A stretch of 48,455 nt of DNA from an uncultured Verrucomicrobiales bacterium (lineage in GTDB: Bacteria; Verrucomicrobiota; Verrucomicrobiia; Verrucomicrobiales; Akkermansiaceae). The notes beneath the pieces were generated by a model. That model made no database searches. It saw only the letters and a list, made by a program, of their open reading frames with translations, and was not told where the DNA came from. The stretch covers positions 1 to 48,455 of the forward strand of contig CAJXVQ010000001.1 of assembly GCA_913060685.1 (NCBI GenBank), written 5' to 3'. This document shows positions 8,732 through 17,811 of the stretch, piece after piece (positions within the stretch are counted from its first letter, which is position 1; each line of letters opens with the position of its first letter). The translations under genes were made by a program, and so were the position numbers.

Positions 8732-9434
8732 CCGGCTTCGATCCCTTGAGCTTCTTCAATTTCTTGGATTTCTTCCGCGGCTTTAAGACACCCTCGCGGG
8801 TCCTGCCCTTCTCATCGGCCTGCCAATAGCGCCGCGTCCTGGCCTCAAAACACGTCAACCACCCGCCCCGGCAAGCCGCCGTATCAAGACACACCGTGTG
8901 TCCTGCATCGCTCGGGATGCCCTTGCGCTGAATGGTATGACCACAGACGACCAGCTTCCCGGAACGATGCTTGCGAGCATCAGGAAAACGTCGCCACGCC
9001 AAATCCACCGGATCTTGCTCCTCGAGCGGCTTCTTGCGCGAAACCCCGCCGTGCACGTAAATCACCTTCTTGGTCTCATGGTAGGGAAGGGCATCATTAA
9101 TAAACTCCCAGTGGCTCTTCGGGATATTGGCATACTTGGCATCATAGGAAGCCAGAGTCTCCAAACCGCCCACATTACACCAGTAGGTCAGATGATCGTT
9201 GGAAAACCCGGCTTCCGCCATGATGATCTCATGATTCCCCTTGAGTAGGATCAACCGGGCCTCCCACGGCCAGTTGATGAGATAATCAATCACCCCCTTG
9301 CTGTCCGGACCACGATCCACGTAGTCGCCCAGCATGATGACCTTGTCATCCGCTGTCGGCGAAACTGTCTCCAACAAGAGTTTCAGAGACTTGAGACATC
9401 CATGGACATCTCCGATGGCAAGTTTTCGGCCCAA
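8703..9434 (-). CDS. PPP-family metallophosphatase (Ser/Thr phosphatase-like)
   Basis: This 243-residue phosphoesterase of the bacterial PPP group has the signature blocks in order: G-D9-V-H11-G, G-D37-Y-V-D-R-G, and G-N67-H68-E, with a later C-G-H metal ligand. These bind two metal ions and hydrolyse phosphoprotein or dinucleotide-polyphosphate substrates. The only workable start is TTG, because a stop codon lies eight codons upstream in frame and no ATG intervenes. The last about 30 residues are very Lys-rich (KKSKKLKKLKGSK), unusual for the family, and may contact nucleic acid or membrane. Three Ser/Thr kinases in the window make protein phosphorylation an obvious context, but no direct link is visible. 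The gene is convergent with the GYF_2 gene. Confidence 0.88.
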   Translation of the reverse strand: MGRKLAIGDVHGCLKSLKLLLETVSPTADDKVIMLGDYVDRGPDSKGVIDYLINWPWEARLILLKGNHEIIMAEAGFSNDHLTYWCNVGGLETLASYDAKYANIPKSHWEFINDALPYHETKKVIYVHGGVSRKKPLEEQDPVDLAWRRFPDARKHRSGKLVVCGHTIQRKGIPSDAGHTVCLDTAACRGGWLTCFEARTRRYWQADEKGRTREGVLKPRKKSKKLKKLKGSKPAKTSSVPES

Positions 9435-9478
9435 AATTATTTGAGATCTTTAAAGCAATATTTGAGCGGACTCAATCC

Positions 9479-10585
9479 CTAAAACGACTCCATCGATTCC
9501 CACTCCGTGCGCTTTCCGCCGATTCTCTCAAAGATCAAGCCCATCGCTTTCTTCATCTCAAAATCCTGCGGACGATACTGCTCCACTTCCGATTTACCGT
9601 CCTCGTCATACCTCATCCGCCACTGAAAGATGGGGAGCATTTGCTTCCCCTCAACATCCCGCACCTCGCCCAAGCGCATATCGACCATCACCACCCTGCC
9701 ATCCGGAAGCTCCCGCGCCACCCAGTGCCCCTCCGTGAACCACTTCAAGGCCTCAAACATCTTTTCGCCCTCAAATTTCGCCGCCAGCTCCCGCTGCTTC
9801 GGCACATAATCATACCCCGCCGGACCGTCATCAAAGGGCGACCAATACGTCAGAAAATACCCTGCCTTCGTCTCGATCAGGCCCCGCCAAAGCAGGGCAT
9901 TTGAAACAGTCGGCGCCACCGTCACCAGGGTTCCGCCCGGCACCGCCTCGACCATCTGCGTCTTCATCTGATCCACCGCCCAGAGCTTCATCACCAAGGT
10001 AAAAACAACATACAAACAACTCACCGAGATCGCCGCCGCCGCACACCTTCGCGTGAACTCTGGAAACTCCGGCTCCTCATCCGGATCCTCACCCTCCTTC
10101 CGCCAGGTTCGCCTCGCCCACCCATGCGCCACCACCTTCCACGGCCAGTAGAAAAGACACACTAGCAAGGGCAGCGTGAAAAAGAGATCGATGATGAAGA
10201 CATTGCTCCATGCCACCCGACGATCCGAGAAGGGCTCAAAAACCTGCGTCCCGTAACTCGTAAAAACATCGATCAAAACGTGTGTGCTCCATGCCAGAAA
10301 AACAAACCACCCCGCCCGCCGCGCACTCACCCCTTTTTCCCGATGCACCCACGCCAACGGCTTCGCAAAAACCAAGGCCGCCACAAACATCATGACAATT
10401 GAATGTGAAATTCCACGATGCCAACGCAAGCGCTCCGCTTGATCCATAAACGGCATCAACAGGATATCCAAATCCGGCAAGGTCCCGAAGAAAAGGCCCC
10501 ACGCCATCCCCTTCCAGCCAATTTTTCGGCCGAGCACCAGCTCGCCCACCACGCCTCCAAGGGCGGCTTGTGTGATCGAATCCAC
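9479..10585 (-). CDS. YdjM/DUF457-type inner-membrane metal-dependent hydrolase family protein
   Basis: This 368-residue membrane protein begins MDSITQAALGGVVGEL, the characteristic opening of the YdjM/YbcI (LexA-regulated DUF457) family. Conserved acidic and histidine residues appear in GTLPDLDIL, WHRGISHS and STHVLIDVFTSYG, which probably form a metal site within or next to the membrane helices. Membrane segments lie at about 20-40, 65-85, 95-115, 130-150 and 180-205, followed by a soluble C-terminal half (about 215-368). The start is GTG. Family members are predicted hydrolases, but the substrate is not known. The TauE/SafE-type gene ends 19 bp upstream, so the two are likely co-transcribed. 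Confidence 0.85.
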   Translation of the reverse strand: MDSITQAALGGVVGELVLGRKIGWKGMAWGLFFGTLPDLDILLMPFMDQAERLRWHRGISHSIVMMFVAALVFAKPLAWVHREKGVSARRAGWFVFLAWSTHVLIDVFTSYGTQVFEPFSDRRVAWSNVFIIDLFFTLPLLVCLFYWPWKVVAHGWARRTWRKEGEDPDEEPEFPEFTRRCAAAAISVSCLYVVFTLVMKLWAVDQMKTQMVEAVPGGTLVTVAPTVSNALLWRGLIETKAGYFLTYWSPFDDGPAGYDYVPKQRELAAKFEGEKMFEALKWFTEGHWVARELPDGRVVMVDMRLGEVRDVEGKQMLPIFQWRMRYDEDGKSEVEQYRPQDFEMKKAMGLIFERIGGKRTEWESMESF

Positions 10586-10604
10586 GCGCAGAAACTACGC
10601 CCGA

Positions 10605-10973
10605 TTACCCTTTCATCAAGAGCATCCTCACTCCCACCAAAATCAGCAGGATCGCAAAACCCTTCTGCAGCTGCGTATTCGACAAACTCCGCATCAAATC
10701 GGCACCAAACCACGACGCCACTGCGGCGCCCACCGCGGTCACCGCCACCACCCGCCAATCGATCAGATCGGAATTCACGGCATTATTGATCGTCCCCGAA
10801 AGCCCCGCAACCACCACCACCGCCAGCGAAGTCGCCACCGCCACCTTCTGGGTCATCCCCAGCGCCACAATAAATGCCGGCACCATAATGATCCCACCAC
10901 CGACTCCGCAAAGGGCCCCCACCAGTCCAGCAGCCGCTCCCACCAAGAGCCCCGTGATCAGTAATTTGGTCAT
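10605..10973 (-). CDS. Short TauE/SafE-family membrane permease
   Basis: This is a 122-residue membrane protein of the sulfite exporter TauE/SafE superfamily in its half-length form. The glycine-rich first helix pair (GLVGALCGVGGGIIMVPA) and the second hallmark (ATSLAVVVVAGLSGT) are clear, followed by two further helices. Half-size members probably act as dimers and move organosulfur or related anions. I chose the ATG at 10973 because the N-terminus then starts directly at a helix (MTKLLITGLLVGAAAG); the longer frame adds 49 residues without membrane character. It lies 19 bp before the YdjM-type gene on the same strand. Confidence 0.85.
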   Translation of the reverse strand: MTKLLITGLLVGAAAGLVGALCGVGGGIIMVPAFIVALGMTQKVAVATSLAVVVVAGLSGTINNAVNSDLIDWRVVAVTAVGAAVASWFGADLMRSLSNTQLQKGFAILLILVGVRMLLMKG

Positions 10974-11176
10974 GCCCAAGATAGAAGGCCCACATGAGCA
11001 TTCCTGAAAGACCAAAAAACCACCTCTAGATCGGGCGTCGCACGTAATCACCCCTGTATGAGAAATAGCTCCAGTTTTTGTCCGTTCGCGAATTCCATCC
11101 CGGGCAAGCCCTTCAACCATCGTGCGCTCCTTCGCTCCGAAGAAGCGATGCCATCGATTTCAAAGGCAGGAGTTTG

Positions 11177-11737
11177 TCACGACCCCAGTAGCTCCGTCCG
11201 CGTGAAAATGCTCACCACCGGCACTCCGTCCGCTTCAATCGCCGGGCGACCTCCTTCTTCCCGATCGACCAGGACCAGGCAAAAGACCACTTCACCACCT
11301 GCCGCGCGGATCGCTTCGATCGCCTTCAGCGTCGACCCACCGGTCGTGATAACATCATCGACCACCACCACCTTGTCGCCTTCTTTGAAATTTCCCTCAA
11401 TCTGCTTTCCGCGTCCGTGGCCCTTCGGCTCCTTGCGCACCGTGAAGACCTGAAGCGCCTTCTCGTGTTCCGCGCTCGCCATTCCCACCACCAGGGAGAT
11501 CGGATCCGCTCCCATCGTCATTCCGCCGATGGCATCAATCTCCAGACCTTCAGCCTCGATCTTCTCCCGCACCAAATTCCAACCGGCTTCGCCAACCCAC
11601 TTCGCGCCCCGACTGTCCATCGCCGTCACCCGGCAATCGACATAGAGATCACTCTTCTTTCCGGAAGCCAGGGTAAAATCCCCTGTGCGAACCGACTTCT
11701 CCAACAACATCTCCTTCAACTGATTCTTCGCGCTCAT
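11177..11737 (-). CDS. pyrE: Orotate phosphoribosyltransferase
   Basis: This 186-residue enzyme transfers phosphoribose from PRPP to orotate, giving OMP in pyrimidine synthesis. It shows the N-terminal FTLASGKKSDLYVD substrate loop, the flexible catalytic loop RKEPKGHGRGKQIEG (101-115) and the PRPP-binding VVVVDDVITTGGST (123-136). The length is normal for a bacterial PyrE. It is the upstream gene of the minus-strand group (pyrE, TauE/SafE-type, YdjM-type, phosphatase) but is separated from the next gene by about 200 bases, so it may be transcribed alone. No pyrimidine repressor site or attenuator was recognised. Confidence 0.96.
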   Translation of the reverse strand: MSAKNQLKEMLLEKSVRTGDFTLASGKKSDLYVDCRVTAMDSRGAKWVGEAGWNLVREKIEAEGLEIDAIGGMTMGADPISLVVGMASAEHEKALQVFTVRKEPKGHGRGKQIEGNFKEGDKVVVVDDVITTGGSTLKAIEAIRAAGGEVVFCLVLVDREEGGRPAIEADGVPVVSIFTRTELLGS

Positions 11738-11871
11738 CAGGCCGGACTGTGCCGGATTCGCCTTCGAAACTCAATCCCTGCGAAGAGAAATATCAAACGC
11801 ACCAAGACATGATCGATCGTCATCTCTGTATCTGAATTGCCAGAAAACCCATCATATTCTAGGGTGTTTAT

Positions 11872-13188
11872 ATGAGAATTTTCGTGCGTGTCATCGCTTT
11901 CATTTCGCTGATGTCCCCCGTTTTTGGAGAGGAACAGGCACAGGCTCTTCGGAAGAAAAGCGACGCAGGTGATCTGAGTGCCACCGTCGAACTGGCCCAC
12001 CTCTCTCTCCGATCTAAAAGCGGAGTGGAGTACAATCCCGGGTTCATCTTTGCATCCTTTGAGAAAGGAGCCCAGGCAGGGAGTGCACGGGCACACTACG
12101 GCCTGGCGAAATGCTACGTCCAGGGTATTGGCACCAAATCCGATCCGAAGCTCGCTCTAAAACATGCCCAAGCCTCGGCCGACAAAGGGGACGCGCAGGG
12201 AATCCGCTACCTCGGAAACTGTTACCTTTATGGTCGCGGGATGGATGAACCTGATCCAGAAAAAGGCATCTCCCTTCTCAAAAAGTCCATCGCCATGGGA
12301 AACGAAATGGCGGAGTACACCTACGCCTATTACCTCACACGGAATCTCAAGGACCGTGGGTCAAACGAAGAAGGACTCCGGATCGCGCAAAGCCTGGTCG
12401 AGCGAAAGCACCCGGACGGCCTCCATCTCGTTGGAACTCTCTATCACGATGGCGTCGGAGGGCTTCCCAGGGATCGGGAACAAGCCATGAAACACTATCG
12501 CCTCGCTGCCGGGCAGAATCTCGCCGGCGGACTTCATGAGGTGGGCAACATGCTGTTTCAGGACAAGAAGCCTCAAGAGGCGATCGGGTGGCTCGTCAAG
12601 GCCATCAATCGCGGCTCAAGAAACGCCCCATGGCCGCTCTCTCAAATCATGAAGGCGGACCCCGACCTTCAGGAGCATCCCTTGCAATGGGTGGGATTCG
12701 CCGAAACCGGCGCAGATGCCGGCAATAAGTGGGCACAGGAGGCTGTCGCAAATTTCTACTACATGGAAGGGCCGGAGGAGAAGAGAGACTGGATCAAGGC
12801 TTCCAAATACGCCTTGAAGGCAGCCGGGCAAGGACGGTGCCGTTGCTGGGATTGGCTTGCATTCATGAGAATCCACGGGAAACACGGATTAGAGAAGAAT
12901 CCAAAACTCGCGCTCACCTACTGTGAAAACCACTTTGAACATGGATACCATAGCGCCTCAAACGCCGGACATATTCTCCTCAACGAAGACGTCTTCAACA
13001 AGACACGGGCCCATCGAATCAAGGGCTACGCCGCGCTGCTCAGTGCCAATAAAAAAGGCGCGAAATTCGATCAAAAGTATCTCAAGGCTAGAGCCAATGG
13101 TGCGGGTATGAATGCAACAGAAATCAAGGAAGCCACGGCCCTCTCTCAAACCGGTTTCCCAAAACCCGGTGATAAGATGCTGGAGTAG
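11872..13188 (+). CDS. Secreted Sel1-repeat (SEL1-like TPR) protein
   Basis: This 438-residue protein begins with a signal peptide (MRIFVRVIAFISLMSPVFG, cleavage near 19). The mature part is a chain of Sel1-like repeats of about 36 residues, seen in ARAHYGLAKCYVQGIGT, GIRYLGNCYLYGRGM, PDGLHLVGTLYHDGVGG and later degenerate copies. Sel1 repeats fold into an alpha-solenoid that binds other proteins. A periplasmic location suggests an adaptor or sensing role in envelope processes, but nothing shows the partner. It is divergent from pyrE and convergent, with an 11 bp gap, with the PDZ-protein gene. Confidence 0.85.
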   Translation: MRIFVRVIAFISLMSPVFGEEQAQALRKKSDAGDLSATVELAHLSLRSKSGVEYNPGFIFASFEKGAQAGSARAHYGLAKCYVQGIGTKSDPKLALKHAQASADKGDAQGIRYLGNCYLYGRGMDEPDPEKGISLLKKSIAMGNEMAEYTYAYYLTRNLKDRGSNEEGLRIAQSLVERKHPDGLHLVGTLYHDGVGGLPRDREQAMKHYRLAAGQNLAGGLHEVGNMLFQDKKPQEAIGWLVKAINRGSRNAPWPLSQIMKADPDLQEHPLQWVGFAETGADAGNKWAQEAVANFYYMEGPEEKRDWIKASKYALKAAGQGRCRCWDWLAFMRIHGKHGLEKNPKLALTYCENHFEHGYHSASNAGHILLNEDVFNKTRAHRIKGYAALLSANKKGAKFDQKYLKARANGAGMNATEIKEATALSQTGFPKPGDKMLE

Positions 13189-13199
13189 CACGCAATAAG

Positions 13200-13868
13200 C
13201 TACTCTTTCCCCCGGGCGATCTCTTTTGACTTCCAGAAATCAAAATCAAGACGATGCCCATCGAAATTCTTTGGAATCGGCTTGCCCGTTCCAAGGACGA
13301 GATTTGTTTCAGCTTCCTCGCTCCCATTCTTACTATGACGCGCGTATCGAATGAGTAATTGAGTGTCGCTGGTTTGCTTGTGCAACACCTCCATCAACTT
13401 TGCCGCGCCATCTTCACCATCGCAAAGAACCCCATCCACCGACAAAATAATATCCCCCTTCTTCAACGTGCTCCCGGCCGCAGCCGTCCCTTCCTCCACC
13501 CCGGCGACCAGGGCACGGGTCGCAAGTTTCTTATTCAAGGTCACGATTTTTGATTTTAGGATCAGACCGGTTTGAGGGGCACCAATCCCCTTCTCCAGTC
13601 TTAAGAAGATCTGCTCCAATACTCCAGAGGCCCGCCGGGCAATTTCCGGATCTATGTTCTCTTCCGCCACAAGGAGACAATCGATCACTTCATCTCGGGT
13701 CTCCAAAGTTGCCTCCACCAAATCTTGCGCTGCAGCTTGCCGTATTTCGAAATCCTGGTCACCCAAGGCTTCAATCAAGGGATCTTCGACAGCCGAAACA
13801 ACGGCAAAGCCCAAGAGGACAACCAATCCTCCAACATGACAAAGTTGACTGTAGAAGTGTCCCATCAC
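13200..13868 (-). CDS. Secreted HEAT-like/PDZ-domain protein
   Basis: This 222-residue protein has an N-terminal signal or anchor (about 8-26, LVVLLGFAVVSAV), a helical region resembling a single HEAT-like repeat pair (about 28-90, LGDQDFEIRQAAAQDL then ARRASGVLEQIF), and a PDZ domain (about 98-175). The PDZ core is visible in LATRALVAGVEEGTAAAGSTLKKGDIILSVDGV. It has no protease domain, so it would be a periplasmic adaptor that binds C-termini or exposed peptides. The neighbouring divergent gene also carries a PDZ-like segment, which may only reflect how common this fold is here. Confidence 0.8.
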   Translation of the reverse strand: MMGHFYSQLCHVGGLVVLLGFAVVSAVEDPLIEALGDQDFEIRQAAAQDLVEATLETRDEVIDCLLVAEENIDPEIARRASGVLEQIFLRLEKGIGAPQTGLILKSKIVTLNKKLATRALVAGVEEGTAAAGSTLKKGDIILSVDGVLCDGEDGAAKLMEVLHKQTSDTQLLIRYARHSKNGSEEAETNLVLGTGKPIPKNFDGHRLDFDFWKSKEIARGKE

Positions 13869-14089
13869 AAGAGCACCCTATCAAAGAATGGGAAAAACTG
13901 CAATACAAGGAGAGAACCGCAGGAAGACTTTCTCAGTCAACCGCCAGGGAAGGAAAAGTTTGATTCCTAACCCATGATTGATACCCGTTTTTACGTAGGC
14001 TCGGCGGTATTCCGGGATTGAAGTCGCTCAAAAATATGAACATCTAGCAGGACCCGAGGGTTCTCCCAAATTCCCTCAAGAAAAAGGAT

Positions 14090-16345
14090 ATGAAAAATCA
14101 CACCTACCTCACTCTCTTATTTTCTCTCTTCTTCATGGGCTCCTCCTCCGCGATCATGGAGCGGGGAGACTATCCCTGGACCACCACGCTTCGCAGCTTC
14201 TACGATCAGGAGATGACCAAGGAATTGGGAGATGTGCGATGGCTCCTGAACCTCGGGCCCACCGGAATCCGTGCCCGCATCTATCCGGACAAGCCGGATG
14301 AACTCGTCGTGAAGTATGTCTTCCAGGATGCCAGGTCACCGGCAAAAGGGCTCATCAATATTGGAGACATCATTATTGGTGCCAATGGTAAGAAATTCAA
14401 AACCTCCCACCGCTTCGGGCGCAATCTCAGCGGCGGTGGCGGCTGGGACGGCCCCATGCTGGAACTCGCCGGGCACCTCGAAGACAGCCAGGGCAAGGAC
14501 GGAAAACTTGAGCTTATCATCCATCCCGGTGGCTCCAAAACGACCCAGGAAACCGTTGCCTTGCAGCTTCGCCCGGTGGGTCGATTCGCACCCACTTTCC
14601 CCTATAATTGCGAACGCTCCAGCATGATGCTCGAAGAGCTCTGCGACTTCATGGTGATGGACTACGAGTCGTCAAACTGGAAGAAAGCCAACGCCTTCTA
14701 CGGTGGTCCTCACGGCCACGCCCACCAACTCCTCGCGCTCATGGGGAGCGGCATTCCAAAGTATGATCGCCTGGTCAAAGAGAACATGTCGAAATACCAC
14801 GGGAAGAGATACGACCCGGCTGGCGGCGGCTTTGCGATGTGGGGCTGGGGATTCGATGCCATCGTGATGGGAGAATATTACCTCCTCACCCAGGACCGTA
14901 AATTGAAGCCCGCCATGGAATCCCTCGCCCTCGCCATGCCCCAGGGCTGCCACAATGGCGATGGCATCTACACCCACCGCTCCCAGATCAATCTCAGGGT
15001 CACCGGTCGGAAACCCTACGCTTCCATTGCCGCGATCTCCGGCCTCCAGATGGTCGGAATGAGCCTCTTCCGTGAGGCTGAACTTCCCTTCGACGAACGA
15101 CTCTACAGCAACATCCATCAACACTATCTCAACAGCACTTCCCCCGAAGCGGTGAACATCGCTTACGCCTTCGGCAATGCCGACCGTCTCAATAACGCCG
15201 ACATCAGCCATCGACACGCCATCATTCAACTCGTCGATCACAAGCAGGGTTTAAGTGGCCGTGGCCCGGGATACATTTGCCCCACCGGAATGGACGGCAT
15301 TGGTGAATATGAAGTGGTCTGGCCCACCAAGGCGGACCCCCGCTGGAAGCCCCTCGATTGGCTTGAAAAGGAAGCTGGCACCAACATCCTCACCGAACAC
15401 AAAGGCGATGGGCTCCGCCGCGTTGACCGCAACAGCCCGCGCTACAAGGTCGCACCCGAGCCCACCAAGGCCTACAAAACTTCCAAAACCGGAACCCACC
15501 TCGCCCCTGTCGGAATGGGTGCGGTTGCCCACCTCATCGGAAGCCAGCCGGAGTCCTGGCAGCATCTCGGAAACCATGCCGCCAACACCTGCGTCATCGG
15601 ACCAGGCAATGGTTTCGATGGCCACGCCGCCTCGAACCTGCACGGCTTCTGGAGCGTCGTGGGAGCCGCCCGCAGCGACCAGCCGAAGAAGCTGAGGGAA
15701 TACTTCGACTACATGAAGACCTTCCTCATCCTATCGGAGACGCACAATGGCGGGCTTATCCTGCAACCCTGGGGACGTGACCGCCCCAACTGTAACTCCG
15801 ACATCTCGTATGGGCCTCGTACTTTACCCACCGCGACCGGAGCCATCCTCCTCGGGCTCGGAAAACAAAAACTTCGCATCACCGGATCAGGACTAGCCTC
15901 AAAAACTGTCGCCACTTCTCCAACCAAAAAGCAAGGCTTCGGCAGAACCGCCCGCATCCTCCCGGAGAAGTATTTTCCCCTTCTCGACAAGGCTCTCTTG
16001 AATGCTCTCGGCGAACTCAGTCTTAATGGCGACCTCAAAGCCCTTCCGATGACGATCACCAAGGTAGAAACAAAGGTCCTTCTCACCAAGGTCGAGAGCG
16101 ACACCACCTTGATCTTCGAATCTACGACGAACAAAAAGCAAACCTCAATCCTCTACAAAGAGCTGGCCCTGGAAGACCAGGCCCTCCTCTCGCGATTAGT
16201 GGCAAGGATCCGCCCGGCAAGCAAAGACGCGCAAGCCTACGCCGGCGTCTTCATGGAACGAACCGGCGACACCAAAACCGCCGATCAATACTTCCAAAAG
16301 TCCGGCACCGAGCTCCGCCAACAGATCGAAGGGCTCTTCGAGTAA
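14090..16345 (+). CDS. Secreted DUF6288-like protein, paralogue 1
   Basis: This 751-residue protein has a signal peptide (about 1-21) and a PDZ-like N-terminal region (about 45-165) opening with W-L-L-N-L-G-P-T-G and including INIGDIIIGANGK. A long region (about 180-610) follows, with helix pairs and repeated Gly/His motifs that resembles an alpha/alpha toroid. The same order occurs in the smaller protein at 45641-47077; shared landmarks are LNLGPTG/INLGITG, PTFPYNC/KTFPYNC and HNGDG-like turns. I match this to the PVC-enriched family annotated DUF6288 from memory, so the family name is tentative. The last 120 residues, with a TPR-like end (DAQAYAGVFMERTGDTKTADQYFQKSG), are absent from paralogue 2. 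No catalytic motif was found. Confidence 0.8.
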   Translation: MKNHTYLTLLFSLFFMGSSSAIMERGDYPWTTTLRSFYDQEMTKELGDVRWLLNLGPTGIRARIYPDKPDELVVKYVFQDARSPAKGLINIGDIIIGANGKKFKTSHRFGRNLSGGGGWDGPMLELAGHLEDSQGKDGKLELIIHPGGSKTTQETVALQLRPVGRFAPTFPYNCERSSMMLEELCDFMVMDYESSNWKKANAFYGGPHGHAHQLLALMGSGIPKYDRLVKENMSKYHGKRYDPAGGGFAMWGWGFDAIVMGEYYLLTQDRKLKPAMESLALAMPQGCHNGDGIYTHRSQINLRVTGRKPYASIAAISGLQMVGMSLFREAELPFDERLYSNIHQHYLNSTSPEAVNIAYAFGNADRLNNADISHRHAIIQLVDHKQGLSGRGPGYICPTGMDGIGEYEVVWPTKADPRWKPLDWLEKEAGTNILTEHKGDGLRRVDRNSPRYKVAPEPTKAYKTSKTGTHLAPVGMGAVAHLIGSQPESWQHLGNHAANTCVIGPGNGFDGHAASNLHGFWSVVGAARSDQPKKLREYFDYMKTFLILSETHNGGLILQPWGRDRPNCNSDISYGPRTLPTATGAILLGLGKQKLRITGSGLASKTVATSPTKKQGFGRTARILPEKYFPLLDKALLNALGELSLNGDLKALPMTITKVETKVLLTKVESDTTLIFESTTNKKQTSILYKELALEDQALLSRLVARIRPASKDAQAYAGVFMERTGDTKTADQYFQKSGTELRQQIEGLFE

Positions 16346-16517
16346 GCCAACTCCACTCGCAAAGGGCGGCTTGAACATCTTACAATGACCTGACACAAGA
16401 TCCTGTTTGGCAGTCTGTCGGTGTCCTGACAAAAAGGATCCCACCTACCGAAACTCATCCACGGATTGGCGTTTTCTTTGTTCATCGATCGATAATTGAA
16501 CTAGGATCATCACCACG

Positions 16518-17039
16518 ATGACCGATCTCGTCCTCAATGAAGACATTCACCAGCGTGTCATCGTCGAGATGCTGCCGCGGGCCGAGCGCTTCCTCTGGAT
16601 CGTCACCGCCGATCTCAAGGACCTGCATGTCAAAAAAGGCCGCCGCTTTGTCCCCCTTCTCGAGATCCTCTCCGACCTCGTTAGTGAAGGAATCGCGGTT
16701 CGGCTCTTCCACGCCAAGGAACCGGGCCCACGATTTCGGGAAGACTTTGACCGTTACCCCGCCCTCATCGAGAGTGACCTCTTCGAGCGTATTCTCTGCC
16801 CCCGCATTCACACCAAGGCCATCATCGTCGATGGCCGTGAAGCCTTCATCGGGTCCGCCAATCTCACCGGAGCAGGCATTGGAGCCAAAAGTCCGCTGCG
16901 ACGAAACTTCGAAGCCGGATTTGTGACCGACGAATCAAAGCACCTCGAACCTCTCCTCGAATGGGTCGATGCCCTCTACCTCGGCGATTTCTGTCTCAAA
17001 TGCCAGCGTCGCGCGGTCTGCCCCGACCCCATTGCATGA
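16518..17039 (+). CDS. Single-HKD phospholipase D-family protein
   Basis: This 173-residue protein has one PLD motif, H98-T-K100-A-I-I-V-D105 with G-S-A-N downstream, and a typical N-terminal half (FLWIVTADLKDL, then ILSDLVSEGIAVRLFHAK). Single-motif members such as Nuc endonuclease dimerise to complete the active site and cleave phosphodiester bonds in DNA or lipids. There is no signal peptide, so it is probably cytoplasmic. The C-terminus has three cysteines in a short stretch (C-L-K-C-Q-R-R-A-V-C-P), which could bind a metal. The start has AGGA about 12 bases upstream. The nuclease or lipase substrate is not determinable. Confidence 0.85.
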   Translation: MTDLVLNEDIHQRVIVEMLPRAERFLWIVTADLKDLHVKKGRRFVPLLEILSDLVSEGIAVRLFHAKEPGPRFREDFDRYPALIESDLFERILCPRIHTKAIIVDGREAFIGSANLTGAGIGAKSPLRRNFEAGFVTDESKHLEPLLEWVDALYLGDFCLKCQRRAVCPDPIA

Positions 17040-17080
17040 CATGTTTGAATAATCTGGAGCTGAACTCCGTCCCACCGTTC

Positions 17081-17599
17081 ATGTCTTTGCTCCGCCTTTT
17101 CCTTGCCGCCATCCTGACCACCTTCGCAAGCGCCGAAAAAGTCACCCTAATCACCGGGAACCGTTCTCAAAGCAGTTCCCGGCCTGCCTTGTCTTCAAAA
17201 TCCATCACGCTGGAGGCCGAGGACATCGCCACCGCCCTCTACGTCAGCAACAACGCCTTCATAGACATCACCGTCGGTGGCACCGTGATTCGTCTTGATG
17301 CCAACAGCACCACCCAGATCACTCTGCCTGTCATCGCCGGCCCCGCCATGATTCGCATCGCCAACTTCAACTCCACCAACGCCTCCCTTGCCACTTTCTC
17401 CATCAAGCGGGCCAGTGACCCGGAAACCCGACCTTCCGGGGTCGTCGTCATTCCGGATGATGGGAGCGGTGATCGCGAGGTTCATCTTGAATCCAGCGCC
17501 GACCTGGTGACCTGGATCCCCACTCAGACCGGCCTCTTCAACTCTGCCAATGCCTCCCGCTTCTTCCGGGTCCGGGTCACCAAAAGGCCCACTGACTAG
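17081..17599 (+). CDS. Small secreted protein with C-terminal beta module
   Basis: This 172-residue protein has a clear signal peptide (MSLLRLFLAAILTTFASA). I took the ATG at 17081 because longer in-frame starts add residues that overlap the PLD gene and have no secretion character. The middle part is beta-rich (GGTVIRLDANSTTQITLPV). The end carries L-E-S-S-A-D-L-V-T-W followed about 20 residues later by R-F-F-R-V-R-V, the same small module that ends the LamG protein at 4947-5921. That module is frequent at the C-terminus of secreted Verrucomicrobia proteins. Function unknown. Confidence 0.7.
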   Translation: MSLLRLFLAAILTTFASAEKVTLITGNRSQSSSRPALSSKSITLEAEDIATALYVSNNAFIDITVGGTVIRLDANSTTQITLPVIAGPAMIRIANFNSTNASLATFSIKRASDPETRPSGVVVIPDDGSGDREVHLESSADLVTWIPTQTGLFNSANASRFFRVRVTKRPTD

Positions 17600-17702
17600 T
17601 TTTGTAACGAACATCACACTTTTCTTTGTCACATCTTTCGAAAGAGCCCGTTTCTAAAGATAACGAGTCGAGTACGTTGCGCGTGCCTTCTTGCTTAAGC
17701 CT

Positions 17703-17754
17703 ATTCCCCGTTCTAGTCGCTCTGAGTGGAGTGCCCGGAACGGGGAATTTTTTT
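17703..17754 (+). terminator. Hairpin with T-tract (terminator-like)
   Basis: ATTCCCCGTTC (17703-17713) pairs perfectly with GAACGGGGAAT (17738-17748) and runs directly into seven T residues (17748-17754). The 24-base loop is long for a simple terminator. It lies 104 bases after the secreted-protein stop, so it may end that transcript, or it may be the 3' end of a small RNA. Confidence 0.6.
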
Positions 17755-17811
17755 GAAATGCGGGCCCCGGGGCTTCCCCCTCCGGGAGATCCCAAATCGA
17801 AGGCTCCTTTT

